Shown piece after piece: positions 45,926 through 55,282 of a stretch of DNA of 64,000 bases (positions are counted from its first letter, which is position 1; every line of letters starts with the position of its first letter). Location of the stretch: positions 104,763 through 168,762 of the forward strand of contig NZ_MLGE02000006.1 of NCBI RefSeq assembly GCF_001792775.2, in the 5' to 3' direction. Position numbers and translations under genes: made by a program. The notes beneath the pieces were generated by a model. It was not told the origin of the DNA. It did not search any database and saw only the letters and a program-made list of their open reading frames with translations. Source of the stretch: Staphylococcus pseudintermedius (GTDB lineage: Bacteria > Bacillota > Bacilli > Staphylococcales > Staphylococcaceae).

Positions 45926-46860
45926 CGCAAGCAGCGACAAAAGTGTACTTAGTCGGTGCAGGTCCCGGCGATCCATGTTTGTTGACGAAAAAAGCTGAGC
46001 GTTGTATTCAAAAAGCAGATGTCATTTTGTATGATCAACTCGTGAATCCCTTTTTATTACAATTATCACGCCCAGATGCAGAGTGGATTCATGTTGGCAA
46101 AACACCTTACACACGTACAACGAAGCAAGCGCGCATTAATGCATTGTTAGTGGAAAAGGCGCAAGCGGCACAAGTGGTCGTTCGCTTGAAAGGGGGCGAC
46201 CCTGCAATATTTGGACGTGTCACAGAAGAGGTCGATACGTTACGTGCACACCAAATCCCATTTGAAATCGTACCTGGTGTGACTGCAGCAAGTGCCGCGA
46301 TGAGTCAGTTGGGCCGTGGATTAACAGAACGCGGCGTTTCCACACATATTACGTTTACAACAGGGCATTTTAAAAATAATGAAGAAAATGATATTGATTT
46401 GACGACACTCGCAAATGACGGCACACTCGCGATTTATATGGGGATTAAACGATTACCTGAACTCATGCGTACGATTCAACAACAAATTGGAATCGATTTT
46501 CCAGTTGCGATCATTTTTAATGCGACACGTTCGGATCAACATGTGGTCAGTGGCACAGTGACGACGATTGTGGACCGAATTGCAGCACTGCCTGAACGTT
46601 TGGGACCTGGCATTACGATTGTAGGTCAAGTTGTAAGAGCGTTAGATGAAGCGGTATTGAAGCCAGGTGCTGATTTTGACACGGTGTTGATTAAAGGTGA
46701 GAGACAGCGTGCGATTGAAGCGGCATATGAATGGGCAGAAGCAGGGCATGCAGTTTTGATTGACGATCGTGATTATAGCGATTTGCATCCGACACAAGCA
46801 AAGACAATAGCGCGTTGGGTGGACGAAATGGCGTTGACACGTGAGATTGCTTTGTCATAA
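45913..46860 (+). CDS. cobA: Uroporphyrinogen-III C-methyltransferase
   Basis: Makes precorrin-2, the first committed step of siroheme synthesis. The 315-residue protein has the SUMT motifs VGAGPGDPCLLT (14-25), VRLKGGDPAIFGR (near 96) and PGVTAASAA. The C-terminal 60 residues extend beyond the usual core and include a region rich in Asp/Ala (KTIARWVDEMA); a partial uroporphyrinogen-III synthase-like piece is possible but not clear. With the two upstream enzymes this gives the whole route from uroporphyrinogen III to siroheme. In S. carnosus the equivalent gene is called sirB. Confidence 0.93.
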   Translation: MSPLTQAATKVYLVGAGPGDPCLLTKKAERCIQKADVILYDQLVNPFLLQLSRPDAEWIHVGKTPYTRTTKQARINALLVEKAQAAQVVVRLKGGDPAIFGRVTEEVDTLRAHQIPFEIVPGVTAASAAMSQLGRGLTERGVSTHITFTTGHFKNNEENDIDLTTLANDGTLAIYMGIKRLPELMRTIQQQIGIDFPVAIIFNATRSDQHVVSGTVTTIVDRIAALPERLGPGITIVGQVVRALDEAVLKPGADFDTVLIKGERQRAIEAAYEWAEAGHAVLIDDRDYSDLHPTQAKTIARWVDEMALTREIALS

Positions 46861-46889
46861 ACCAAAAGTGAGGGCTTGAATATTTAGCT

Positions 46890-47027
46890 GATTGCGTCCT
46901 TTGAACTCGCGTTCTTAGGGGACTTGCCTCAACTAAATTCGGCTTGATAGAAGTGTCCATTTGATAGAAGGCGAATTGGATTTTCGGCTGCGTCTGATCC
47001 CTCAAGCGTCTCGTTCAGGACGCAATC
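46890..47027 (+). repeat. Modular intergenic repeat, short copy with terminal inverted repeats
   Basis: The ends are GATTGCGTCCT and AGGACGCAATC, an exact 11-bp inverted pair. Inside are GCGTTCTTAGGGGACTTGCC, ATTGGATTTTCGGCTG and TGATCCCTC. Confidence 0.75.
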
Positions 47028-47180
47028 AAAATGTGTACCTCTGAATATTGTTAGGATAAGTCTCGGCGTATGGGCATACTCGACTCCTTTGTTTGGAAAT
47101 GAAATCGCAATGTGAGAGTAGGGATGATTGCTTAGAAAAATAAGCTCAGAAGCGGGATTATCAAAGTTTAACATCATTTA

Positions 47181-47228
47181 AAATAAACAGAACTGGGTCA
47201 TTAAGTTTTCCCAGTTCTGTTTATTTTT
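47181..47228 (+). terminator. Terminator of the nir operon
   Basis: A perfect 17-bp stem AAATAAACAGAACTGGG / CCCAGTTCTGTTTATTT followed by T residues. It lies 320 bp after the last nir gene, with a repeat between. Confidence 0.9.
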
Positions 47229-47340
47229 ATGGATTTATATCCATAAATCATGCTCACATCGTCGAAATATAAAACTGAATTGGATGCAATAGATTGTCTT
47301 TATTTCATCAACTTGCCCTAAGTGACTGCATTGGGTGTAA

Positions 47341-47631
47341 GATTGCCTAGAGGGCTGAGACTCCTGAGGGGATGAATCAAAGACTTAAATATGATTTCTG
47401 ATATTTATATAGTGGGTACTATTTATCGCAGTAGCTGTCTGACTTCTCAATGCGTTCGCTTTTGAGAAGTCTAGTCAGCCTTGCGGGGGCAATACGACGA
47501 AATCTTTGTTACACATGAGATTTCTGTACGGCTCCCAAAATCCACTAACGCCTCAACAAATGTAACAGTTTAATCAAGCGTGAGTTAGTCGAAGGGACAG
47601 CCCCTCGGAACGCGAGGCCATGAGGGCAATC
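47341..47631 (-). repeat. Modular intergenic repeat, long form (copy 6)
   Basis: Reverse orientation. GATTGCCTAGAGGGCTGAGA, the ACTTCTC/GAGAAGT hairpin, GCGGGGGCAATACGACGAAA and AGATTTCTGTACGGCTCCCA are nearly the same as in the copy at 33295. It ends CCCTCGGAACGCGAGGCCAT then GAGGGCAATC. Confidence 0.8.
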
Positions 47632-47801
47632 AAAAACATAAATCTTAAGAATAGGGCAAGTTAAACAAAATACGCAATATATATCGTTTTTGGTAATGGA
47701 TGAGCGAGTTCTATATTTATGGCCAAATTAACAAAAATTTTAAACAATTGGTCGAGGCTTTGTGCTAGGATAAAATTGTAATGACAATAAGGAGGTTTTA
47801 T

Positions 47802-50144
47802 ATGAAAGGGACAGGGCTCAAAAGTATGATGCTGTTGATGGTGTTGGTCATCGCTGTGTTGATCTTCAATCACGTTTCAAGTGATGCAGCCGAACAAACA
47901 TCACAACAAGCAGCTCCGGAGACTCAAGTGGAAGCAGATGCTGAAACGACTGCAACGCATACGAGTCAACCGGATGTGACATCACAACAGCTAGCTACTA
48001 CAGAAGAAACAGCACAACAGCCATCGGAAAGTGTAACAGGTCTAAAACAAGAAGGGCCAGCTACTGCAACGGTAGCTACGACTGAAGATGACACCATTGA
48101 ATCAATCGCACCAACGTCAGCAGAAAATGTTGCTCAAGCGAAAAAAGACACACCAATGATGTTAAGATTGTCGGCTAAAAAAGCACAACCAGAAGCGACA
48201 TCAATTGATCGTGCAAGTCATGAAACGGCGGCAACGACACATACGATTTTACATACGAATGATATTCACGGTCGCATGGTGGAAGAGAAAGACCGCGTGC
48301 TTGGTATGGCGAAGTTGAAGACGTTAAAGGAACAACAAAATCCGGATTTACTTGTCGATGCGGGCGATGCATTTCAAGGCTTACCGTTATCTAACCAATC
48401 TAAAGGGGAAGAAATGGCGAAAGCGATGAATGCAGTCGGTTATGATGCCATGACAGCGGGAAACCATGAATTCGACTTTGGTTATGATCAACTGAAAAAA
48501 TTGGAAGGCATGCTTAACTTTCCGATTGTCAGCTCTAATGTATACAAAGATGGGAAATTGGCATTTAAACCATCAGTCGTGATTCAAAAAAATGGTGTCC
48601 GTTATGGTGTGATCGGGGTGACGACGCCAGAAACGAAAACAAAGACAAGCCCAAAAGGCATTGTCGGTGTGACATTTGCAGATCCGTTAACAAGTGTGAC
48701 ACGTGAAATGGACCGTTTGAATGGGCAAGTTGATGTGTTTATCGTGCTATCTCATTTAGGGATTGATCCGACAACCAAAGAAGCATGGCGTGGGGATTAT
48801 TTAACACGTCAACTCAGTCAAAATAAACAATATCATCATCCGATTTTTGTTATTGATGGGCATTCGCATACGGTGATTGAACATGGTCAAAAGTTTGATC
48901 AAGACGTATTAGCGCAAACAGGGACAGCACTCGCGAATGTGGGTAAATTGACGTTCAAACAGTCTGGTCAGCAGTTTTCGAATGCTGAAGCGAGTTTGCT
49001 TAATGTCAAAAATTTAGCGAAGTTGCAACCAGATGCTGCTGTGAAAGCACAAGTCGATAAAGCGAATGAAGCATTTCTTAAAGCAACATCAGAAGTGATT
49101 ATTCCGAATAATACAGTTGATTTTCAAGGTGAACGTGATGATGTAAGAACACATGAAACGAACTTGGGGAATGCCATTACTGATGCAATGGAAGCTTATG
49201 GTCAAAAAGGTTTTAGTCGTCCATCTGATTTTGCAGTGACAAACAGTGGTGGGATTCGTGCGTCGATTGCGAAAGGCAAAGTGACATTAAATGATGTGAT
49301 TACGGTGTTACCATTCGGCAATACGATCGCGCAAATTTCAGTCAAAGGTAGCGATGTGTGGAAGGCTTTCGAACATAGTTTAAGTGCACCAACGATGACA
49401 ACTGGCGGTGAAACGCAATTATCGGCAAATGGCGGTCTGTTACAAGTATCCAAATCAATTCAAGTTTATTTCGATATGAATAAAGCACCTGGCGAACGTA
49501 TTAACGCGATTCGCGTGTTAAACAAGCAAACAGGTCAATTTGAAGATCTAGATATGAGTCGGACATATGCAGTCGCGATGAACGACTTTACAGCTTCAGG
49601 TGGAGACGGTTTTGACATGTTTGGAGGACCTCGTGAGGAAGGGATTTCACTCGAACAAGTCTTTGCGAATTATTTGAAAACAGCCGATTTATCACAATAT
49701 GCGACAACAGCACCACAACGTATTATTAACGGTAAACCAGCTCAAAACAGTGAAATGCCAAAGATAACACCACCGTCATCAAAAGGGGATAACGTGATTC
49801 TATTCCCGCAAACAAAACGATCCAAAGTGGTGCCGATGACAAAAGTGCCGACAGCAGAGGGACAGTCACAACAAACAGCTATGCACGTAGCCTCTGAACA
49901 TCGTGGTATGGCTCAATCCATGGTACCAGCAGTGAGCATGATATCTACTGATGCGACAGGAAAGATGGCACAAGCGCATAGGGTAATGACACAAAATGTT
50001 TCAGCATTAGGTCATCATGAAGCTAAGAATGACGCACAACAGTTACCAAACACAGGTGCGACAGAACAAGCACCTATCGTAGGCGGCCTATTCATGCTAG
50101 GTGCAGGTTTAGTGATTATGCGACGTCAAAAGCACCACGCATAA
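47802..50144 (+). CDS. adsA: Cell-wall anchored 5'-nucleotidase, adenosine synthase AdsA-like
   Basis: Surface enzyme that releases adenosine (and deoxyadenosine) from nucleotides, known in S. aureus to blunt phagocyte killing. The 780-residue protein has a signal peptide (about 1-34), a low-complexity Thr/Gln/Ala region to about 140 and a metallophosphatase domain (HTNDIHGR, DAGDAFQG, AGNHEFDFG, GHSHT). A nucleotidase C-terminal domain follows (NSGGIRA, FTASGGDGFDMFGG), then a linker and LPNTG at 748-752 with hydrophobic helix and Arg-rich tail. ATG 47802 follows AAGGAGG. SrtA in this window should anchor it. Confidence 0.93.
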   Translation: MKGTGLKSMMLLMVLVIAVLIFNHVSSDAAEQTSQQAAPETQVEADAETTATHTSQPDVTSQQLATTEETAQQPSESVTGLKQEGPATATVATTEDDTIESIAPTSAENVAQAKKDTPMMLRLSAKKAQPEATSIDRASHETAATTHTILHTNDIHGRMVEEKDRVLGMAKLKTLKEQQNPDLLVDAGDAFQGLPLSNQSKGEEMAKAMNAVGYDAMTAGNHEFDFGYDQLKKLEGMLNFPIVSSNVYKDGKLAFKPSVVIQKNGVRYGVIGVTTPETKTKTSPKGIVGVTFADPLTSVTREMDRLNGQVDVFIVLSHLGIDPTTKEAWRGDYLTRQLSQNKQYHHPIFVIDGHSHTVIEHGQKFDQDVLAQTGTALANVGKLTFKQSGQQFSNAEASLLNVKNLAKLQPDAAVKAQVDKANEAFLKATSEVIIPNNTVDFQGERDDVRTHETNLGNAITDAMEAYGQKGFSRPSDFAVTNSGGIRASIAKGKVTLNDVITVLPFGNTIAQISVKGSDVWKAFEHSLSAPTMTTGGETQLSANGGLLQVSKSIQVYFDMNKAPGERINAIRVLNKQTGQFEDLDMSRTYAVAMNDFTASGGDGFDMFGGPREEGISLEQVFANYLKTADLSQYATTAPQRIINGKPAQNSEMPKITPPSSKGDNVILFPQTKRSKVVPMTKVPTAEGQSQQTAMHVASEHRGMAQSMVPAVSMISTDATGKMAQAHRVMTQNVSALGHHEAKNDAQQLPNTGATEQAPIVGGLFMLGAGLVIMRRQKHHA

Positions 50145-50152
50145 ATGAGTAT

Positions 50153-50192
50153 CCCCCCTAAAGTTGAGTGGTAAGGTTCAACTTTAGGGGGG
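50153..50192 (+). terminator. Strong hairpin after adsA
   Basis: A perfect 15-bp stem CCCCCCTAAAGTTGA / TCAACTTTAGGGGGG. There is no T run after it, so it may protect the mRNA end or terminate inefficiently. Confidence 0.7.
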
Positions 50193-50354
50193 ACTTCATT
50201 CACACGGGGTTTTGATTAGACAGTCTCACGCTCGATGTTATGAGAGGGTGAATAGTAAATTAATGGCTATTCTCACACTCGAATATTCACATATAAACAC
50301 TTAAGAAATCATTAAAATTTGATTTCTATAAATACCACGATAATTTGAGTGTAT

Positions 50355-50861
50355 TTAAATCAATATCATACCAAGTATGACTATCACAGCTTTGGCGACA
50401 AAAAGTAGTATAGTGTTTTTAGAATTCTTAGTATTTAAATAATATAGCATTGTGAATATAATTAAATCAGCGAATGGTGTAACAAATTTAGCACTTTCAT
50501 ATGATGCTCCAAGCACATTGATATAAAATATAACAACTAAGTTTGTTATCATGTAGCTAATAAGTAAACTCATAAAAATATCTTTTCCATTATGACTAGA
50601 ATCTCTATTGAAAATAAATATGATGAGTTTCAACAAGAAGTATGTTATGAATAAGGTTACTATACTTGATAGTATTATAATTATGATTATTAAAAAGTTA
50701 AATTGGAAATTGTCTATTTCAGCAGAAGATTTGATATTATTCAATTTAATTTTCATAAAATTTTCATTACTTTTCACAGCATAGAACACAAAAATAGAAG
50801 AAATTATATAAGGTATTATTAAAATAATTTGTAATAATGCGTCTTTAATTTTATTTTGCAT
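50355..50861 (-). CDS. Membrane protein, probable ABC transporter permease remnant
   Basis: A 168-residue protein with about five hydrophobic segments and no recognised motif. It lies directly downstream of a broken ABC ATPase fragment on the same strand, so it is probably the permease of that transporter. ATG 50861 is better spaced from AAGAGG than ATG 50870. Composition is clearly more AT-rich than neighbouring genes, which hints at foreign origin. A bacteriocin-immunity type exporter is one possibility. Confidence 0.5.
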   Translation of the reverse strand: MQNKIKDALLQIILIIPYIISSIFVFYAVKSNENFMKIKLNNIKSSAEIDNFQFNFLIIIIIILSSIVTLFITYFLLKLIIFIFNRDSSHNGKDIFMSLLISYMITNLVVIFYINVLGASYESAKFVTPFADLIIFTMLYYLNTKNSKNTILLFVAKAVIVILGMILI

Positions 50862-50874
50862 GTCTTTCATCCTC

Positions 50875-51151
50875 TTAATTAAGTTGAATTACTTCAAAAT
50901 CACCTTCATACGCGTCTAAGATGTTATTATGTGAAGTTAAGATAATACTTGTTTTTCCTTGATCTACAATTTCACTTATTTTTTTAGTATAAGCGCTCTA
51001 CTATCAAAATCAATATTTGACAATGTTTCATCTAATATAATTATATCCCAATGATTTTGTTTAAATAATAATGTACACCCTACTTTCAAGCACATACATA
51101 AAGAAGCTTTGTCATATTGAGTATTAAGCTGGTTCTCAGTACAATTCATTA
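50875..51151 (-). pseudogene. ABC transporter ATPase fragment, frameshifted
   Basis: On the minus strand the frame encodes a degenerate signature region, then WDIIILDETLSNIDFDSRA (Walker B and D-loop). After a one-base length change in a poly-A run near 50990 it continues KTSIILTSHN (H-loop) and ends before the permease gene. The Walker A half is missing. This is the C-terminal half of an ATPase and must be inactive. Confidence 0.75.
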
Positions 51152-51505
51152 ATCAAGCTTTTGACCACCTTAATGATATTTAACTTAGATTTTAAAAATT
51201 GAAATTAATAAAGAATATAATTATTTTTTCTTTATACTAAGAGGCTATCATATCTTTCAATTTAAAGATTAAATATGCCTAACTGATGGATAATCGTTCC
51301 TAACTGTTTATTAAAAATTTTAATTCTGATCAAATTGTTACATTATATACTAATTGTAAACTTTAAAAGTCATAATTATCAAAATGTTTGAAATGCAGAA
51401 AATCTTCGCCATAAATATTTACTTCGCTATTACCTTATTTTTTCATTTCCGTCTACACTAACTGTATTCAACATCTTTAACCGTTTTCATGTGCACAACA
51501 AACAC
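51152..51505. other. AT-rich gene-free stretch upstream of the nar promoter
   Basis: I see no coding frame, repeat or RNA signature. It is probably decayed sequence belonging to the transporter remnant. Confidence 0.5.
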
Positions 51506-51541
51506 TAGGGATTCCCACTAGTGAATTAGGCAATTCCCTAA
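51506..51541. promoter_or_regulatory. Two candidate NreC boxes upstream of narG
   Basis: TAGGGATTCCCAC (51506-51518) and TTAGGCAATTCCCTAA (51526-51541) are related palindromes. They are centred about 65 and 43 bp before the expected start, and similar boxes precede nirR and narT. NreC control of narG, nirR and narT is established in S. carnosus; assigning this motif to NreC is inference. Confidence 0.55.
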
Positions 51542-51551
51542 TATCTTCATT

Positions 51552-51570
51552 TTGTGAATAAATGTACAAT
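51552..51570. promoter_or_regulatory. Candidate Rex box overlapping narG -10 box
   Basis: TTGTGAATAAATGTACAA matches 15 of 18 Rex positions and overlaps the -10 element TACAAT (51565-51570). Repression by Rex at high NAD/NADH would be expected. Confidence 0.5.
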
Positions 51571-51610
51571 CAGAGTGATAGGGCGTGCTATGCGAAAAAG
51601 GAGGATATCT

Positions 51611-54600
51611 ATGGCTAAATTTGGAATGCAATTTTTTAAACCGACTGAAAAATTTAATGGCAATTGGTCAGTATTAGAACATAAAAGCCGTGAATGGGAA
51701 AAGATGTATCGTGAACGATGGAGTCATGACAAAGTCGTTCGTACGACACATGGCGTCAACTGTACGGGGTCATGCTCGTGGAAGGTGTTTGTGAAAAACG
51801 GTGTAATTACTTGGGAAAATCAACAAATCGACTATCCGAGTTGTGGGCCGGATATGCCGGAGTTTGAACCGCGTGGCTGTCCGCGTGGGGCGTCGTTTTC
51901 TTGGTATGAATATAGCCCGTTACGTATTAAATATCCTTATGTGAGAGGCAAGCTTTGGGATTTATGGACGGCAGCTTTAGAGGAACATCAAGATCCGATT
52001 AAAGCATGGGCATCCATTGTAGAAGATGAAGAAAAAGCAAAAATTTATAAGTCAGCTCGTGGTAAAGGGGGACATGTCCGCACGAATTGGAAAGATGTGT
52101 CTCAACTCATTTCAGCACAGCTCATTTACACGATTAAAAAAGATGGTCCAGACCGTATTGCTGGTTTCACGCCAATTCCAGCGATGTCGATGATCAGTTA
52201 TGCGGCGGGTGCGCGTTTTATTTCGTTACTCGGTGGGGAAATGTTGAGTTTCTATGATTGGTATGCGGATTTACCACCAGCGTCGCCACAAATTTGGGGT
52301 GAACAAACAGACGTACCGGAATCAAGTGATTGGTACAATTCATCTTATATTATGATGTGGGGCTCTAACGTACCACTTACACGTACGCCGGATGCACACT
52401 TTATGACAGAAGTGCGTTATAAAGGGGCAAAAGTGGTGTCTGTTGCGCCGGATTACGCTGAAAATGTGAAGTTTGCGGACAATTGGTTAGCACCAAATCC
52501 AGGAACGGATGCGGCGATTGCACAAGCGATGACACATGTCATTTTACAAAAGTTTTATGAAGATGAGCCGTCAGAAATGTTCATCAATTATGCGAAACAA
52601 TACTCAGATATGCCATTTATCCTATGTCTCGATCAAGATGACAATGGTTTTAAAGCAGGTCGCTTCTTACGTTCAAGTGATTTAGGACAAACATCTGAAA
52701 ACAGTGAATGGAAGCCGATGATTATCGACCGTTTAACAGATTCACTACAAGTGCCAAATGGAACAATGGGGCAACGTTGGGAAGAAGGCAAACAGTGGAA
52801 TTTGAAGTTAGAAAATGAAGCGGGCGAGAAGATTGATCCAGCGATGACAGTCATTGACGGTGACTATGAATTGATTACGATACAGTTTCCTTACTTTGAT
52901 AATGATGGCAATGGTGTCTTCAAACGTGTCATTCCTGCACGTCGTGTGACATTGCCAAATGGTGAATCAACATATGTGACAACTGTATACGACTTGATGG
53001 CGAGTCAATACGGTGTGAAACGTTTCAATCATGAGTTAGAAGCAAAGGGTTTTGATGATGCGACGTCGTTTTACACACCAGCGTGGCAAGAAAAGATTAC
53101 AGGCGTGAAAGCGAGCATGGTGACGCAAGTAGCGAACGAATTTGCACAAAATGCGATTGATACAGGCGGTCGCTCAATGATTATTATGGGTGCGGGTATC
53201 AATCACTGGTTCAACTCAGATACAATCTATCGCGCCATTTTAAACTTAGTCATTTTATGTGGTTGCCAAGGTGTGAATGGTGGCGGTTGGGCGCACTATG
53301 TTGGGCAAGAAAAATGTCGTCCGATTGAAGGTTGGAGTACGATTGCCTTCGCGAAAGATTGGCAAGGTCCACCACGTTTACAAAACGGAACAAGTTGGTT
53401 CTATTTTGCGACAGATCAATGGAAATACGAAGAGTCAGGTGTTGACCGATTAGCGTCACCATTAGCGGAAAATATTAAACTGCAACACCCAGCAGACTAC
53501 AACGTTTTAGCGGCACGTAATGGTTGGTTGCCATCTTATCCACAATTTGACCGCAACAGTTTATTGTGGGGTGAAGAAGCGCGTGATGCGGGTGAGTTTA
53601 CGAATGAAGCCATTTTGAAACGTGCGGTTGACGATGTGAAATCACGCCGTACACGTTTTGCGGTTGAAAATCCAGATTTACGTAAAAATCATCCGAAGTC
53701 ACTTTTCGTATGGCGTTCAAATTTAATTTCAAGTTCTGCTAAAGGTCAAGAGTATTTTATGAAGCATTTACTCGGCACCAAATCGGCACTTATGGCTGAG
53801 CCGAATGAAACAGACAAGCCATCAGAAATTGAGTGGGGTGAAGATACAGTCGGAAAACTCGACTTACTCGTGTCATTAGATTTCCGTATGACAGCGACAC
53901 CACTTTATTCAGATATCGTATTACCGGCAGCAACGTGGTATGAAAAACATGACATTTCATCAACAGACATGCATCCATTCATTCATCCTTTCAACCCAGC
54001 GATTGATCCATTATGGGAATCACGCTCAGACTGGGATATTTTCAAAACGTTGAGCCGTACATTCTCAGAGATGGCACGTGTCCATTTAACAGGCACTTAT
54101 AAAGACGTGGTCACTGCACCACTTGCGCACGATTCTAAACAAGAAATTTCACTCGCTTATGGTGAAGTGAAAGACTGGACTAAAGGTGAAGTGGAAGCTG
54201 TACCAGGTCAGACAATGCCAGCATTTGCAGTCGTTGATCGGACGTATACAGATGTGTATGACAAGTTCATCTCAGTTGGCCCACTACTTGAAAACGGTAA
54301 AGTCGGCGCGCATGGTGTCAGCTTCTCTGTCAAAGACCAATATGATGAATTGCGCGGTATGGTCGGTACTTGGGAAGACGATACAGTGAAAAATAATAAA
54401 CCGCGTATCGATACAGCACGTAAAGTAGCGGATGTTATTTTGAACGTGTCTTCTGCTACAAATGGTCGTGTATCTCAAAAGTCATATGAAGATTTGGAAG
54501 CACAAACAGGAATGTCATTGAAAGACATTTCATCTGAACGTGCATCGGAAAAAATATCGTTCTTGAACATTACATCACAACCGCGTGAAGTCATACCGAC

Positions 54601-55282
54601 AGCGGTGTTCCCAGGTTCAAACAAACAAGGCCGTCGCTATTCACCATTTACAACGAATATTGAACGACTTGTACCATTTAGAACGTTAACGGGACGTCAA
54701 AGTTTCTACATCGACCATGAAGTGTTCCAACAATTTGGTGAAGCACTGCCAGTCTATAAACCGACATTACCACCAATGGTCTTCGGTACAAAAGATAAAC
54801 CAGTGAAAGGTGGCGTGGATGCACTTGTATTACGCTATTTAACACCACACGGAAAATGGAATATTCACTCCACATATCAAGATAACCAACATATGTTGAC
54901 ATTATTCCGTGGTGGACCCACTGTTTGGATTTCGAATGAAGATGCAGCAGCACATGATATCCACGACAATGATTGGTTAGAAGTTTACAACCGAAATGGT
55001 GTCGTAACTGCACGTGCTGTCGTGTCACACCGTATGCCACGAGGAACAATGTTTATGTATCACGCGCAAGATAAACATATCGAAACACCTGGATCAGACA
55101 TTTCAGGTACACGTGGTGGCTCTCATAATGCGCCGACTCGAATTCATTTAAAACCGACACAGTTAATGGGCGGTTATGCACAAATCAGTTATTCATTTAA
55201 TTACTATGGACCAATTGGGAATCAGCGTGATGTGTATGTCGCTGTAAGAAAGATGAAAGAGGTGGATTGGCTTGAAGATTAA
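51611..55282 (+). CDS. narG: Respiratory nitrate reductase, alpha subunit
   Basis: Membrane-associated molybdenum enzyme that reduces nitrate to nitrite with quinol electrons. The 1223-residue protein has the FS0 cluster ligands His47, Cys51, Cys55 and Cys90 (HGVNCTGSC, RGCPRG). The bis-MGD binding domains follow (SYIMMWGSNVPLTRTPDAH). ATG 51611 follows AAAGGAGG by 6 nt; a longer frame from 51554 overlaps the promoter. The narH start overlaps its end by 11 bp. Nitrite made here is the substrate of NirBD. Confidence 0.97.
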   Translation: MAKFGMQFFKPTEKFNGNWSVLEHKSREWEKMYRERWSHDKVVRTTHGVNCTGSCSWKVFVKNGVITWENQQIDYPSCGPDMPEFEPRGCPRGASFSWYEYSPLRIKYPYVRGKLWDLWTAALEEHQDPIKAWASIVEDEEKAKIYKSARGKGGHVRTNWKDVSQLISAQLIYTIKKDGPDRIAGFTPIPAMSMISYAAGARFISLLGGEMLSFYDWYADLPPASPQIWGEQTDVPESSDWYNSSYIMMWGSNVPLTRTPDAHFMTEVRYKGAKVVSVAPDYAENVKFADNWLAPNPGTDAAIAQAMTHVILQKFYEDEPSEMFINYAKQYSDMPFILCLDQDDNGFKAGRFLRSSDLGQTSENSEWKPMIIDRLTDSLQVPNGTMGQRWEEGKQWNLKLENEAGEKIDPAMTVIDGDYELITIQFPYFDNDGNGVFKRVIPARRVTLPNGESTYVTTVYDLMASQYGVKRFNHELEAKGFDDATSFYTPAWQEKITGVKASMVTQVANEFAQNAIDTGGRSMIIMGAGINHWFNSDTIYRAILNLVILCGCQGVNGGGWAHYVGQEKCRPIEGWSTIAFAKDWQGPPRLQNGTSWFYFATDQWKYEESGVDRLASPLAENIKLQHPADYNVLAARNGWLPSYPQFDRNSLLWGEEARDAGEFTNEAILKRAVDDVKSRRTRFAVENPDLRKNHPKSLFVWRSNLISSSAKGQEYFMKHLLGTKSALMAEPNETDKPSEIEWGEDTVGKLDLLVSLDFRMTATPLYSDIVLPAATWYEKHDISSTDMHPFIHPFNPAIDPLWESRSDWDIFKTLSRTFSEMARVHLTGTYKDVVTAPLAHDSKQEISLAYGEVKDWTKGEVEAVPGQTMPAFAVVDRTYTDVYDKFISVGPLLENGKVGAHGVSFSVKDQYDELRGMVGTWEDDTVKNNKPRIDTARKVADVILNVSSATNGRVSQKSYEDLEAQTGMSLKDISSERASEKISFLNITSQPREVIPTAVFPGSNKQGRRYSPFTTNIERLVPFRTLTGRQSFYIDHEVFQQFGEALPVYKPTLPPMVFGTKDKPVKGGVDALVLRYLTPHGKWNIHSTYQDNQHMLTLFRGGPTVWISNEDAAAHDIHDNDWLEVYNRNGVVTARAVVSHRMPRGTMFMYHAQDKHIETPGSDISGTRGGSHNAPTRIHLKPTQLMGGYAQISYSFNYYGPIGNQRDVYVAVRKMKEVDWLED

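Larger units (their letters stand above)
46861..47801. other. Gene-free stretch with two repeats and a terminator
   Basis: This 940-bp gap contains a short repeat copy with clean terminal inverted repeats, a strong terminator and a long repeat copy in the opposite orientation. I see no gene. Confidence 0.7.
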
